Of a DNA stretch of 64,000 nt, positions 14,301-23,734 are shown piece after piece. Within the stretch, counting starts at the first letter, position 1. Every line of letters begins with the position of its first letter. A program made the position numbers and the translations under genes. This stretch comes from Achatina immaculata (taxonomy: Eukaryota; Mollusca; Gastropoda; Stylommatophora; Achatinidae), in NCBI GenBank assembly GCA_009760885.1, contig CM019701.1, positions 12,669,963-12,733,962 on the forward strand, written 5' to 3'. The notes beneath the pieces are model-generated. The model was not told the origin of the DNA, searched no databases, and saw nothing but the letters and a program-made list of their open reading frames with translations.

Positions 14301-15995
14301 GATATATTGAACATTTGCTATTCATTACAAAGAATGGTAATTTAAAGCAGGAAATCTGGCCACTCACCCACACTTCTCGGGGACAGCAAGTGCATGCCTA
14401 CACTAGCAGCTCCCGAGCTCTGACCCATGAGAGTGATCTTTTCTGGATTGCCACGGAAAGACTGAATTGTTTTCTTCACAAACTGCAAGGCCTTGATCTG
14501 GTCAAACATCCCATAATTCCCTGGTGAGTAGCGGTCACCCGTACTAAAAAACCCTGGATAAAGATCAGTACGGAAATTATTTTAGACTGCTTATGTCCAA
14601 GTGAAAAGAAGACCTAATTGGATTATGCTGGGACATAACAACATGATGAAATGATTGTTAGTGATGGTCAGGGGAGATGTTTCGGAACTAAACTCAAATT
14701 CTATAAAGCATCATCAAATAAGTTTCTCATTTAGAGTAGAAGAATCAAGAAAACTGATGATAAACCATGTCCTGAAGTTCTGAGGGCAGAGCAGTTAGTC
14801 AGTCATTTGGACTTTGCCTCCCTAACAGCTCTCCTGTAGATCTCTTGGTTGTAAGCAAGATGCCCTGCTGCTGATGCATCCATTTGCAGATCATCAACGA
14901 TGTCTTGCAGCCATCTTCGACTTGGTCTTCCTCTCTTTCTTTTTCCCATTATGTACCCTTCCAAGACCATCTTCTCTAAATTCTCATGATGTTTAATGTG
15001 TCCAAAATATTTTAAGTTTTCTCTGTTTAATCCTCCTTACTAGCCAACCTTCTTCAATATTAAGTTCTTGTAGTATGGATATATTTGTTCTTTTTTGTGT
15101 CCATGATATCTGAAGAACACTTCTGTAGCATTTACATTCAAAGGCATTTATGTGTTTCTCAGCTGTTTTGTTAAGTGTCCAGATCTCACAGGCATATATG
15201 AGGGCAGAGCACTGAGAAGAATACTGGGAACAATTTGGGAAAAGAAAATATGAAACACTAAAAAACAAGTATGTACTAAACATTTTTTTAAAATGGAGCA
15301 AAGATGTTTTATGCAATCAGCTGCCCTTAGCTAACACACTAGCATGGGCTGACAAGCCAAGACTGACCATGGCCCTGTCCTAGCTCTCTTATGGTGCCCC
15401 CAGTGACAAGCCAAGACTGACCAAGACCATGTCCTAGCTCTCTTATGGTGCCCCCAGTGACAAGCCAAGGCTGGCCATAGCCCTGTCCTAGCTCTCTTAT
15501 GGTACTCCCAGTGACAGGCCCAGCTCAGCTAGAGGCAAGGATCACCATAATATCCATGGTGGTGGAGTCTGCTAAAGAAGTATTGCACAACCACCACTTT
15601 TTAGCTCTCTTTAGGGACTGAAAAAAAAAAAATAGCTGCCATAACCTGCTCCCAATCCAACACGATGTTGTGCCTCAACATCTTCACAGCATCGGCTGCG
15701 AAGAACCACAGACCACAGTTCTAGGAAGACTGAAGAAGAATACTACAAAGAAAGATGACTGGAAATAAAGCAAAGGAGGATGGAAATGGGCATTATCTTC
15801 AACATGATCAGACTATAGCACTAAGATGGACACCACATGGGAACAGAAGTAAGGGTAGACCAAAGGAGACATGGAGAAGAACAGAGGGGAAGTTGAGCAA
15901 TAGAGGGCTCACCTGGGCAAGAGCGGAAAAGCAGGTAAAGGATAGGTGTTTGTGGAAAACTTTGCAGAAGCCATATGTGCTTTGGGCACTTAAAG

Positions 15996-16037
<42 letters not shown>

Positions 16038-19000
16038 AAGAGAGAGATCAGACTATATTAAGCTGCTTCATGTTTTTTTCTGCATGCTTGATACACGATA
16101 ACGATGCCACTGACAAAAATGATGACTGTGATAATGATGATAATTAGGGCTGTATAATAATTCTGACCTAGCGCGTTAAGCCTGTAGTTGATCACCACTA
16201 CCACAACAAATCTCTCCGCCAAAAAAACGCCCGGCCATTGTCTGGATGTTCCCATGATGAAACCACCCCCATGCAGGAACACAAGAACAGGGTACAGGTT
16301 TGGTGATGTTGTTATAGTTTCTGTGGTGATCTGCAGACATTAAAACAGACTTACACATGTCAAAGTTACCAGTAAATATTACTAAGAAATATGTCTTACC
16401 ATCATCATCATCATGTTCCACATCCTTCCTAGATGCTGACAGGATCTCTGTTTACTTTGCTAACGAAACTTCTAAAAATGTAATATAAAAATGTGTAACT
16501 CTTCCTTGAGCTAGCTTACACTTGACAGTTATCTTTCCCAACAACTGGTTTTTTCCTACACATTTAAGCTGCAGCTTATACAAGCTCTGGTATTTACCAA
16601 ACCAAAGTTGTAAACTTCAATATTTTTCAGGTCACAAGCACTGTTAGAATGGGTAGCACAGTCAACAGTTAGCAGCCTTTTCATGTAAAAAAGTGGTGCA
16701 GAAGCAGGAGCTTAATACGAGGAGTGATTGGTAAGTTCTCGGCATAAGGTACACGGATTATTTGTGGACAACTTTTTTGGGTTATTTCTCAACATAGTCC
16801 TCTTGCAAGTTTATGCACTTAGTTCAGTGATACTGGAGCATATGGATCCCTTCTTTCTAAAAAGTCAGCATCTTATGCCAGTAGAAAGTGGTCTACAGCA
16901 CGAATGACATCATCATCTGAAGCAAATTTGCGACCACTGAGATCTTTTTTGAGTTTGGTAAACAGGTAATAGTCCGAAGGGGGCAAATCTGGGGAGTAAG
17001 GAGGATGTTCAAGAAGCTGGAAGCCGCATTCATGAATGGCAGCCATTGCCACCGCCGACTTGTGAACTGGAGCATTGTCTTGATGAAAGATGACTTCTCT
17101 CATCAACTTCCCTCGACGCTTTTCCTTCAGTTTGACCCGCAGTTGCTTCACAAGATTAGCGTAATAGGCTCAGGTGACCTTTCTGCCCTTTTAAAGATAG
17201 TCTACCAATAGAACACCTTTTGAATCCCAAAAGATGGAAGTCATCACTTTGCCTGTAGACAGAACCACCCTTGCTTTCTTTGGAGATGAGGATCCGTTAT
17301 TTCCACTGCTATGACTGCAATTTGGTTTCTGGTTGAAAATGACAAACCCAAGTCTCATCCATAGTCACAAATTGCTGAAGAAACTTTTCAGGATCTGCAG
17401 AAAAATGGCCAAGATTGTCTCTTGACATGTTAAGACACTGTCATTTGTGATCAGCTCCAAGAAGTTTTGAGACAAATCGAGCAGAGACCTTTGTCATTTG
17501 AAGATCATTGTGAATAACGGCATGAACACGTTTCTAGGAGATGCCCAACTCAGTAGCAATGTACCACTCAGTTAGTCGTTGATCCTCCATTATCATGTCA
17601 TGAATTCTGCCGGTGGTTTCATCGGTGGTTACCATTCTTGGTCTTCCTGGATGGAGATCATCTTCCAGACTCTCCCTTCCATATTTGAATTGAGCTGCCC
17701 ATTTCTTCACTGTGCTGTAAGAAGGGGCACTCTCCCCTAGAGTCTCTACTATATCCTCATGGATCTCCTTATCATGATAAGCCTTTGATGCAGAGGAAAG
17801 AATAACTGCTCGATGAGAAATGTTATCCATTTTCTCAATTTCTGCCACTCCTTACCACTTCAGTAGCCTGTAAAAAAAAAACTGGCTGCAGTTAATTTCT
17901 TAAAACTTGGCGTTTAATCTTACATTAACCTGATCTATAAATGCACCTAATATCAACTGTGCATTTCAAGTATTTGTACCTTATGCCGAGAACTTATCAA
18001 TCACCCCTTGTTTATTAATGTCAAAGAAAAATGCCTCTGAGAGCATAAACTATCTACCTGCACAGTGGGACACACTGGATTGCACTGTTCACATGAAGGG
18101 GAAAAAAAATAATATCAGGTAAAACTCAGACCTTATTCTCTCTTTCTGAACCAAAGTTGACAACTTGACCACCGCAAGTCACTTGTGTCTCACAATCCAT
18201 ACATTTTTATTAGTTGTCTACATGCTGCAGTAGTTAGAGCAATCACTTGCCAACAAAAAGGTTCTTTGTTTGATTACCTACTGAGGCAGAATTGTTCTCT
18301 GACTGACTGACACTGGTTCAAACCAGACTTTTGAAGTGGGCACTAAACATTCATCTGAAGAGAAAAAAAAAAAAACAAACAAAGAGAAAAGATGCTTTTC
18401 ATTCTACCTCACAACTGCTGCTGCTGCTTATGAATGTGAAGACAGCAACACTTTGCACCCTTACAGCACATAAGTACCACAGGTCAGTCAGTCAGTCATT
18501 TACAAGTCCCTTGCAGAACTTTGCTTCCCTAACAGCACTCCTGCAGGCCTCCCAGTTGTAAACAAGATGCCCTGCTGCTGATGCATCCAAAGTACCACAG
18601 GACATAATTAAATCTCATCTACTCAAACAATTCTAACCTACATTTGGTGTGTATATGTCCATGTACAAGCAGTCCTCTGACACCTCACTGAAGCCCCATA
18701 CAGTCTCCTTCACCAGCCAAGGCATCTGTGGACAAGCCGGTTTGTATTTGGTTGCATCGTAAGTTCCATACCAGTAGGGATCATCATCTGGGTTCTGAAA
18801 AGTGTAACAATGCAAAATACTTATCTCCACATGAAAGAAATATCATTGCACATGTTCATACTCAGTGATGGTGCTAGGATTTTTGGAAACCGGTACAAAT
18901 GCACCAGTTCTTCACTTTGCATGAAGTACTTTTTGAAATACTGGTATTCTCAATACAAAATTTGGTACTTTTTTTTTTAATAACTTTTATTAAATGTAAA

Positions 19001-21154
19001 GTTAAACAGATTTTTACAAAAATCAGAGGAAAGAAAATGTTTATGTGAGTTTTTTTCTTACTTGTTGTGAGATTTACTCTTCACAAAATGCTCACATGCT
19101 GAACCAAAGTCAAAACTGGTTCATCCTCCTCCATGCAAACTGAGCATCATCAGCCTGCCGTCCTAATTATTCTCCAATCAGTCACACTGTTTCTTTTCTT
19201 TGCCCTTCTTTTTTAAGCTAGATTTTTTAATAATATAAACTGGTTACAGCGATGACCTCCAGAAGTTTTCGTTTTTCTATTTTTTTCATTCGGTAATTTA
19301 CCACTAATTGCCAGTTAATGCAATCACTGCTCACAACATACATCAGTCCACAAAATTTCATTTACTACATCAAGATTAATCTACCATTTTTTAATTTCTT
19401 TTTCTCTATATCTGTTTAAAAGCTCTGAAGATAAAAAAAAAAAAGAAAAACTTACATGGAAGCGGTACTTTTCTCTCCACTCGCTACCATACTGCTCTAG
19501 TGTTTTTGCATACGGCACCCCAAGGTATGCGTTAATCCAGCGGTTGGGAAGATTTTCATACTGGGATGTATATGTCACACCTTTCACCTGAAAGATAAAT
19601 TGCTTTACTGTATACCGTTATTCTGAATATGTGAGCAACTTCATTTGTAAGAATCAGATGTCATTACCCACTCTGTCTGCGTTATAAGAGAAGAACAGAG
19701 GAATATTTTATCTCACTGTGGCAGGATATTCTGAAGATCCAGTTCTTGATTCTCTTCACAGGAGAACCAAACTTCAGATTTAAGCTGAGCTGAAGACCCC
19801 CAATATCAACTCGGCAGGTTTTCATGAGCAAAACAGTCACAAAACACTAGAACTCATCTTCACCTGACAGGACAGCCACTAAACAGGCTAGAGAACTTAT
19901 CTACATGATACAAAAGCCACCAAATATACTGGAGAACTGATCTTCACCTGACAGGACAGCCACCAAATATCTACAGAACTGATTTCTACATGACAGAACA
20001 GCCACTAAACACGCTAGAGAACTTATCTACATGATACAAAAGCCACCAAATATACTGGAGAACTGATCTTCACCTGACAGGACAGCCACCAAATATCTAC
20101 AGAACTAATTTCTATATGAAAGAGCAGCCACTAAACACACCAGAGAACTTATCTACATGATACAAAAGCCACCTTTATACTAAAGAACTGATCTTCACCT
20201 GGAAGGACAGCCATCAAATATCAACAGAACTAATTTCTACATGAAAGAACAGCCACTAAACATGCTAGAGAACTTATCTACATGATACAAAAGCCATCAA
20301 ATACAACAGAGAACTTATCTACATGATACAAAAGCCACCAAATACAACAGAGACTTATCACTATATGACTGAAAACTTGAGAACTGGGGCTCCACAAATC
20401 TGAATGAAAAAAAAAAAGAGGATGACTTCATTTTCACCAACTTGTTCACTTTTACAATTGATAAAGAAAATAGACAATGATGGTATTCTGGACTTTTTTG
20501 TTTGGTTTTGTTAGCTTCAGCAAATCTTCATAAAACTATATCTTCTTATACACGTTTCCACATGAAGTACTGAAACATGGCGTGTTTAGGTACGGGATAA
20601 GCTCGTGACCTGGGAAGCTTCTGTGTACGACGCGAACGACGCTAACTACACCTGGACAAAGACTGTCACATACACCTGACAGACGAAACAGAGATCGGCT
20701 GTCATGACGATGTTCAGTAAGTCTGACATTACAGCTCACTGGAAGGACATCTCCCAGTCTTTGTACACGCCCTTAGACTCGAAGAAAATCCTCATACCTT
20801 TGATCACTTCACTGGGCTAACACTTAGAGAACGGCCACAAAAACAAAACGGGCTGAAGCAGGGCTTGTGGGATTTTCTTGTGCCATCATTGTACACAGGA
20901 ATATCGATAAACTGCAGGCAGAATCCTCGTATACAAAACCTACTGTGTCACAACCATTTTTATACTCTATTTCACGCAAATTCTGGCGGACAAATTCACT
21001 GGACAAAATAAAGACTTGACAAACGTACCCAGCCATAAGGTGTGTTGACTGCAACATTCCCCATAATACTTTTCAGGGTCGGGATGACTTGTGCTCCTGC
21101 AGGGACTGACACTGTCATCGCTAGAAATACCATCACGCCAAAATAAGCCGCCAT
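3306..21154 (-). CDS. Secreted type-B carboxylesterase / cholinesterase-like enzyme, 10 exons, 3' end missing
   Basis: Seen: ten exons join with matching phases into 533 residues: 21154-21029, 19587-19456, 18794-18642, 16330-16168, 14553-14368, 13609-13404, 10385-10220, 7984-7806, 4807-4681, 3468-3306. All introns are GT-AG. Residues 1-22 look like a signal peptide. Further landmarks are YLGVPYA, the SEDCLY cysteine loop (Cys107/Cys128), the oxyanion hole HGGGF (158-160), the nucleophile elbow GQSSG (Ser237), the acid in NEGAYF (Glu372) and the histidine in SHGQD (His483). Family knowledge: spacing and motifs fit the alpha/beta-hydrolase carboxylesterase/cholinesterase family, which hydrolyses carboxylic esters; the signal peptide points to secretion or the ER. 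Inference: an active enzyme, not a neuroligin-type pseudo-esterase. It cannot be assigned to acetylcholinesterase because the choline site is not clearly conserved. The final exon pairs with a phase-2 donor at 3305 and must lie left of the window. Confidence 0.93.
3474..4670. other. Esterase intron 9, no feature found
   Basis: AT-rich with poly-T runs near 4303 and 4389 and a (TG)n run at 4617-4636. Nothing else supported. Confidence 0.5.
4681..4807 (-). CDS. Esterase exon 9 (MMGDYMFGSA)
   Basis: 127 nt, phase 0 start and phase 1 end (GAGAG|GTAAGC). It reads MMGDYMFGSAISTTIRSH and then SSVYFYVFEYNS, matching the family's '..gD..F..P.......a..Y.Y.F.y' segment just before the catalytic histidine. 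Confidence 0.9.
5098..5306. repeat. Minisatellite, 34-bp unit, about 6 copies
   Basis: Unit core CCCCATTAACCAGGCTAGGC. Esterase intron. Confidence 0.9.
5334..5780. repeat. Minisatellite, 33-bp unit, about 13 copies
   Basis: Core GCTATAGTTGCCAACCCTGA. The period is divisible by three, so both strands stay open for about 140-150 codons by chance. Not treated as coding. Confidence 0.92.
5828..6513. mobile_element. TTAA-flanked short DNA transposon, second copy
   Basis: 686 bp between TTAA at 5824-5827 and 6514-6517. The ends are CTCTTCCCATGCCGC and, inverted, CTCTTTCCCAGCCG. Interior pieces such as GATTCCATAAATG are shared with the copy at 52562. It is noncoding and lies in an esterase intron, right after a 33-bp minisatellite. 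Confidence 0.78.
6931..7378. repeat. Minisatellite, 43-45-bp unit, about 10 copies
   Basis: Core GGTGAGGGATGAATAAGTCC. Long minus-strand frames through it are artefacts of the period. Esterase intron. Confidence 0.92.
7806..7984 (-). CDS. Esterase exon 8
   Basis: 179 nt, starting phase 1 (C|CC) and ending phase 0 at GAG|GTAAGT. It is a helical segment between the catalytic acid and histidine with no catalytic residue. Identity rests on position, phase agreement and the continuing frame from exon 7 to exon 9. Confidence 0.83.
8665..8745. repeat. Minisatellite, 19-bp unit, 4 copies
   Basis: Unit CTAAGGATGATATAAACAT, nearly perfect. Confidence 0.85.
8930..9135 (+). mobile_element. Possible Tigger/pogo-like transposase fragment
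   Basis: A short frame reads KNNKKLAKNLKLPENEVDEA followed by LVKCFL and a stop. It resembles the start of the second HTH of Tigger/CENP-B proteins ('..vdeAl..Wf..'). It is unrelated in position to the HTH gene and lies in an esterase intron. Weak call. Confidence 0.3.
9692..10130. repeat. Minisatellite, 48-bp unit, about 9 copies
   Basis: Core GGGGCTCAACAATTTAT, then TATAAGGG-ATTCAAGGA. The array lies about 90 bp from the donor of esterase exon 7. Confidence 0.92.
10220..10385 (-). CDS. Esterase exon 7 (catalytic acid, NEGAYF)
   Basis: 55 codons plus one base. It contains NPWGPVVDGSFV (the family's 'f.PvvDG') and GMVRNEGAYF, where Glu372 matches the triad acid. I chose the donor ATAC|GTACGT; the resulting phase 1 joins in frame to exon 8. 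Another GT lies four bases further on, so the exact donor is a little uncertain. Confidence 0.88.
10465..10925 (-). mobile_element. LINE family A 3' fragment
   Basis: Homologous along its length to 63050-63480, including ATCACACATGAGACAGGTTG-type sequence and the 'RKRG.P.ETLK' codons. It is degenerate, with no intact frame. It lies in the intron between esterase exons 6 and 7. Confidence 0.7.
11255..11330. repeat. (GA)n microsatellite with a G10 run
   Basis: Imperfect AG repeat broken by a run of G. No LINE 3' end is recognisable next to it, unlike the other GA tracts. Confidence 0.85.
11655..11905 (+). mobile_element. LINE C-terminal fragment (family G)
   Basis: The plus strand reads GNRGRGRPCKTWREEITEIL, then YEANRRALSRCLF, a typical LINE C-terminus. 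No RT domain remains. Confidence 0.55.
12500..13215 (+). mobile_element. Degenerate LINE C-terminal fragment (family F)
   Basis: Pieces such as PVLIYGCRAW, HVMRKGKLEHIVTTGK and EGKRGRGRPR-like codons in shifting frames, then a stop and (TAGA)n. This is the 'GHV.R......GkrgRGRPr..w.d' end of LINE ORF2 proteins. Confidence 0.6.
13404..13609 (-). CDS. Esterase exon 6 (LFHQAIMLSGS)
   Basis: 206 nt, starting phase 1 and ending phase 0 at TTG|GTAAGT. It contains LFHQAIMLSGS, the conserved segment after the nucleophile, then a cysteine-containing helical region (RRLCREVGCPTS). Confidence 0.92.
13815..14270. repeat. Minisatellite, about 20-bp unit
   Basis: Unit like GAATGAAGAAAAACATGCAG with many variants, roughly 22 copies. 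A-rich on the plus strand; esterase intron 5. Confidence 0.88.
14368..14553 (-). CDS. Esterase exon 5 (nucleophile elbow GQSSG)
   Basis: 186 nt, phase 1 at both ends. It reads FFSTGDRYSPGNYGMFDQ, then LMGQSSGAASVGMHLLSP. GQSSG fits GxSxG with Ser237 as nucleophile. The donor is G|GTGAGT at 14367. Confidence 0.94.
14795..15315 (-). mobile_element. LINE C-terminal fragment (family C), copy 3
   Basis: The minus strand reads ALIYACEIWTLNKTAEKHIN, CYRSVLQISWTQKRTNIS and EEGWLVRRIKQRKLK. The 3' end lies at about 14795 with CAGTCATTTGGAC. It is located in the intron between esterase exons 4 and 5. Confidence 0.75.
15346..15520. repeat. Tandem repeat, about 55-bp unit, 3 copies
   Basis: Core GACAAGCCAAGACTGACCA plus CCTAGCTCTCTTATGGT. 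Confidence 0.8.
15818..16045 (+). mobile_element. Family D LINE 3' fragment, copy 2
   Basis: Same C-terminus (RSKGRPKETWRRTEGKLSN), with a long (GA)n tail to 16045. A 12-bp target-site duplication, GATCAGACTATA, is at 15806-15817 and 16046-16057. It sits in the esterase intron just downstream of exon 4. Confidence 0.88.
16168..16330 (-). CDS. Esterase exon 4 (HGGGF oxyanion hole)
   Basis: 54 codons plus one base (phase 1 end, CTAG|GTCAGA). It reads PVLVFLHGGGFIMG and then VVVVVINYRLNALG. The glycine triplet forms the oxyanion hole in this family. The acceptor is CTGCAG at 16333-16331. Confidence 0.92.
16718..18010 (-). mobile_element. Near full-length mariner element, inactivated (DD34D transposase)
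   Basis: 1293 bp bounded by 35-bp terminal inverted repeats (16718-16752 and 17976-18010) with three mismatches. The transposase reads on the minus strand from Met at 17848. The N-terminal HTH part is intact to about 17534, then stops and frameshifts follow. Motifs seen: MDETWV (first D), HQDNAPVH (second D) and YSPDLPPSDYYLF (third D), with 34 residues between the second and third, as in mariner. TA lies next to the left end (16716-16717), but no TA abuts the right end. It sits in an intron of the esterase gene. Confidence 0.9.
18205..18345 (+). mobile_element. Possible tRNA-derived SINE
   Basis: GCAGTAGTTAGAGCAATCAC resembles an A box, and GGTTCTTTGTTTGATTACC resembles a decayed B box. Only one copy is seen in the window. 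Confidence 0.35.
18484..18592 (-). mobile_element. LINE family C 3' end, very short copy
   Basis: 109 bp starting at a (GTCA)n run and ending at GATGCATCCAAAGTACCAC. It matches the last 100 bases of the other copies. The repeated AGTACCACAGG on both sides (about 18471 and 18590) looks like a target-site duplication. Confidence 0.72.
18642..18794 (-). CDS. Esterase exon 3 (disulfide loop, SEDCLY signature)
   Basis: 51 codons, phase 0 at both ends. It contains YKPACPQ and SEDCLYMDIYTP. The two cysteines match the conserved first disulfide loop of the family. A tryptophan lies six residues before SED, one position off the choline-binding Trp of acetylcholinesterases, so I do not use it to call the substrate. 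Confidence 0.92.
19456..19587 (-). CDS. Esterase exon 2 (YLGVPYA strand)
   Basis: 44 codons, phase 0 at both ends, acceptor TTTCAG, donor CAT|GTAAGT. It contains the family signature YLGVPYA followed by the variable region up to RFH, which corresponds to the '..RF..P' region of carboxylesterases. Confidence 0.9.
19830..20370. repeat. Degenerate tandem repeat of about 110-125 bp
   Basis: Recurring AACTTATCTACATGATACAA, AAGCCACCAAATA, and CTTCACCTGACAGGACAGCC. Esterase intron 1. Confidence 0.78.
21029..21154 (-). CDS. Esterase exon 1: start codon and signal peptide
   Basis: 126 nt, 42 codons, ending in phase 0 at a G|GTACGT donor. ATG is at 21154-21152 (reverse strand). A hydrophobic stretch runs to about residue 20, followed by AGAQ as a plausible signal-peptidase site. 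The exon ends in VNTPYGW, the usual first strand of this family ('tpyG.v.G'). No other in-frame Met lies close upstream in the CpG-containing 5' region. Confidence 0.88.
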
Positions 21155-21290
21155 ACTGCCTTCACATGAGGATGTTTATACTTGGTGTGAAGTTCAATCA
21201 CTTCCGTATAGCGTCCATATCTGAACTACCACGGGGAGACGGAAGTCGCATTGTCACGTGACCCGCCTGGTGTCGCTGTCACCTCAGGTA
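21155..21290 (-). promoter_or_regulatory. Probable promoter / 5' region of the esterase gene with a palindromic E-box
   Basis: This region directly upstream of the esterase ATG has more CpG than its surroundings. It contains the perfect 10-bp palindrome GTCACGTGAC at 21253-21262, about 100 bp before the start codon. TCACGTGA is a consensus for bHLH-zip factors of the USF/MITF/TFEB type. No TATA box is evident. Promoter function is inferred from position only. Confidence 0.4.
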
Positions 21291-21894
21291 AGACAGGCGT
21301 ACCTGGTGACTGAGTCCATAGATACAATGAGAAAACTGGAGATGGAAACGCCGATGCTTTTCTCTTCAACCATATCAGGTACTTTCCTCATCGTCAGAGG
21401 TGTGACTATGCTTGATGGCGAGGATGGAAACAAAATGTGTCTCTAAAAAATATGATAGAACACAATGGTGCTGCTGTTGTTATTTCGAAGGCTACCTATG
21501 TAATACTGCCAAGTATCAACAATGACAGCGGACTATTCCTCTTTTAACCATTTAAAATAGCCGCGGCCCATCCCATTTTCAGTTCTGTGGCGTACCTTAC
21601 CTACCTCCTTCTGGCTACGAATTATTGTAGTTCTCCCTGTACTTTCAAAAACTCCAGTTCTTTGCTATCGTCGCTGTGATAATGTTGGGTCACAGAGGTC
21701 TTGGCAACCGGAGACAGTGGAATTGGTGGTTTGATGGAAGATCCAGATCAGTCTCATTAGACCCCACAACTCTTGGCGACCCTTTTCCCCTTGACAAGGC
21801 TGAAGGAGTATATCAGTCTGTAACCAGAAGCATCATGGAGGGAAGTGGGGTGGGGGAAGGATATGGTCTTGGACAGTTCATGGATAGGTCTAAC

Positions 21895-22330
21895 AAAAAC
21901 AAAAGCTTAGACCATAGATATTCCGATGGGAGCAAGCTGGGGCCATCTGGGGCATAACGTCATGATTACAGTAACTTTGGTCATCCTCCCTTTACCTCAT
22001 TTCTCAGCCAATCGCCTGATTCCACTCTGTGCTTACCTATGTCTGACTGGGCGCATTTTGTGCCTATCTTTCTTACAACGAGGACACCAAAGAAAGGAAA
22101 GTGTTTAATTTGCATCTATATTTCGTGTTTTTATTTGTTGTGTTGTTTTTATATGTAATCCTTGAAAAGGGCGTTTGCCAAAATACTGGATTGTACGTTC
22201 TTTATTTTTTACGTACTATGAGTACGTAAAAGTATTTACTTTCTGTCGCTCTTGTTGCTGCTCACTTTCCTCATTATTTCTGTCCTTTTTGTAAAACTGA
22301 ACCTCAGCCTCCATCTGTAGGGAGGTTCCA
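21895..22330 (+). repeat. Interspersed repeat R1, copy 1
   Basis: It shares an ordered set of blocks with 32065-32500: GTCATCCTCCC, ACCTCATTTC, CCAAAATA-TGG and CTTTTTGTAAAACTGAACC. The block 'atCCTT-AAAGG-TTTGCCAAAATATTGG' resembles 3' regions of retroelements. No coding region is seen; element type is unknown. Confidence 0.6.
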
Positions 22331-22724
22331 AAACAGGGTATTCGCGTGTAGCTCTGATTAAAAAAAAACAAAAACAAAACATGACTAATCAGTTCAATAT
22401 CACATTACTTTATTACTTTTCAGTATGTAACACACATTCACATGAACACACCGTTACTTGCTCACTCACTCTACTCAGGTTCTCCTAATCTCCCAAGACT
22501 AAACTCACAGTGCTATAATCTAGTACCCCTCCCCCTGCATTAGTCACTTAAATCAAAATGTCTATGATGCAGACCTTCGAGTTTTACCGGTACTCACGAC
22601 TGGAAACACGCAAATGATGTTCATTGCGACTCGTCATATCATGGAGTATCTGTCGCCATCTTTATTCCCACCAATCATGTTGCACAAGCCCCTCCCCACC
22701 GATCTCAGCTCTACAATTGTCAAT

Positions 22725-22875
22725 AGTATTTTACTGTTCAACTTTCAGCTCTTGTTATCACTAACTTTCTCATCAACCTTCAGCTCATGTTATCACTAAC
22801 TTTCTCATCAATTTTCAGCTCCTTTTATCATAACTTTCTTATCAATCTTCAGCTTTTGTTATCACTAGCTTTCTC
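22725..22875. repeat. Tandem repeat, about 37-bp unit, 4 copies
   Basis: Core TTCAGCT-TTGTTATCACTA followed by ACTTTCTCATCAA. It is followed at 22967-23003 by a (CT)n microsatellite. Confidence 0.8.
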
Positions 22876-22962
22876 GAGAATTCGATGATAAATACCCTAT
22901 ATTCACAAGTATGGCCAAAGCTTTTCCAACCGACATAAAAACTGCTAATGGTGGTCCTGCCT

Positions 22963-23008
<46 letters not shown>

Positions 23009-23734
23009 CCTATGACGTCATACTTTCCATCATTCGCTCTCGCTAGCTCGGCTCCTCCGCTCTTTCTCCTGACGCATCTACTTTTTTACCTGAATACATC
23101 AACCTAGTGCCATCTCATGAGGTGAGGCTTCTTCGGCTTCTTCCCTTTGCAAAGAAGAAGAAGAAGAAGAATCTTTACACACACGTTGTGTAGCTATTTG
23201 AGGTGCACAAAAACGGCAAGGTCTGATAAACGTAACCTATCATACGGTGTGTAGCAGAATGTAAGGGGGCGATATCGCATCCACCGTACAGACGATAAGG
23301 CAAGTTGTAACGTTGGTAAGTTGTGGACGTGAGCGATCGGTAGTATCTTCAGCCTCGTGAAATGGCTGTAAATCAGCAACTCACGGACCTCTTGAGTTCA
23401 TGGCCCAGAGGAGGGTCTCAAGCCCATCTAAGTGCGCCAGAAGGGTAGAAAAATTTGCTTGAAAGTTGGCATGGAAGTGGGGAGAGGAGGACTTTTTTTT
23501 TGGCTGTTTGAGGAATTGTGCCTTGCTCTCTGTAACAGAGTGTTATCTAACTTGAAGCAGGGAATCTTGACCTAAGGTACCTACACGCTTTGAGAATATA
23601 GAAACCATATGAGGGGGATGTGGGAGTCATATGATGAGTACATGGGAGCCATATGATGAGGATATTGAAGCCATATGATGAATGACGGCTGTCGTTTTGT
23701 TATGGATTTCGGTAGATTTCTTTCTACATTTGCT

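Noticed and set aside
3306..21154. Neuroligin, gliotactin or a true acetylcholinesterase
   Set aside because: All triad residues are intact, unlike neuroligin-type proteins. The choline-site tryptophan is not clearly aligned, so acetylcholinesterase cannot be claimed.
21676..21957. 93-codon plus frame starting MIMLGHRGLGNRRQWNWW
   Set aside because: It is open by chance. Its end overlaps interspersed repeat R1 and no splice partners or family match are recognisable.
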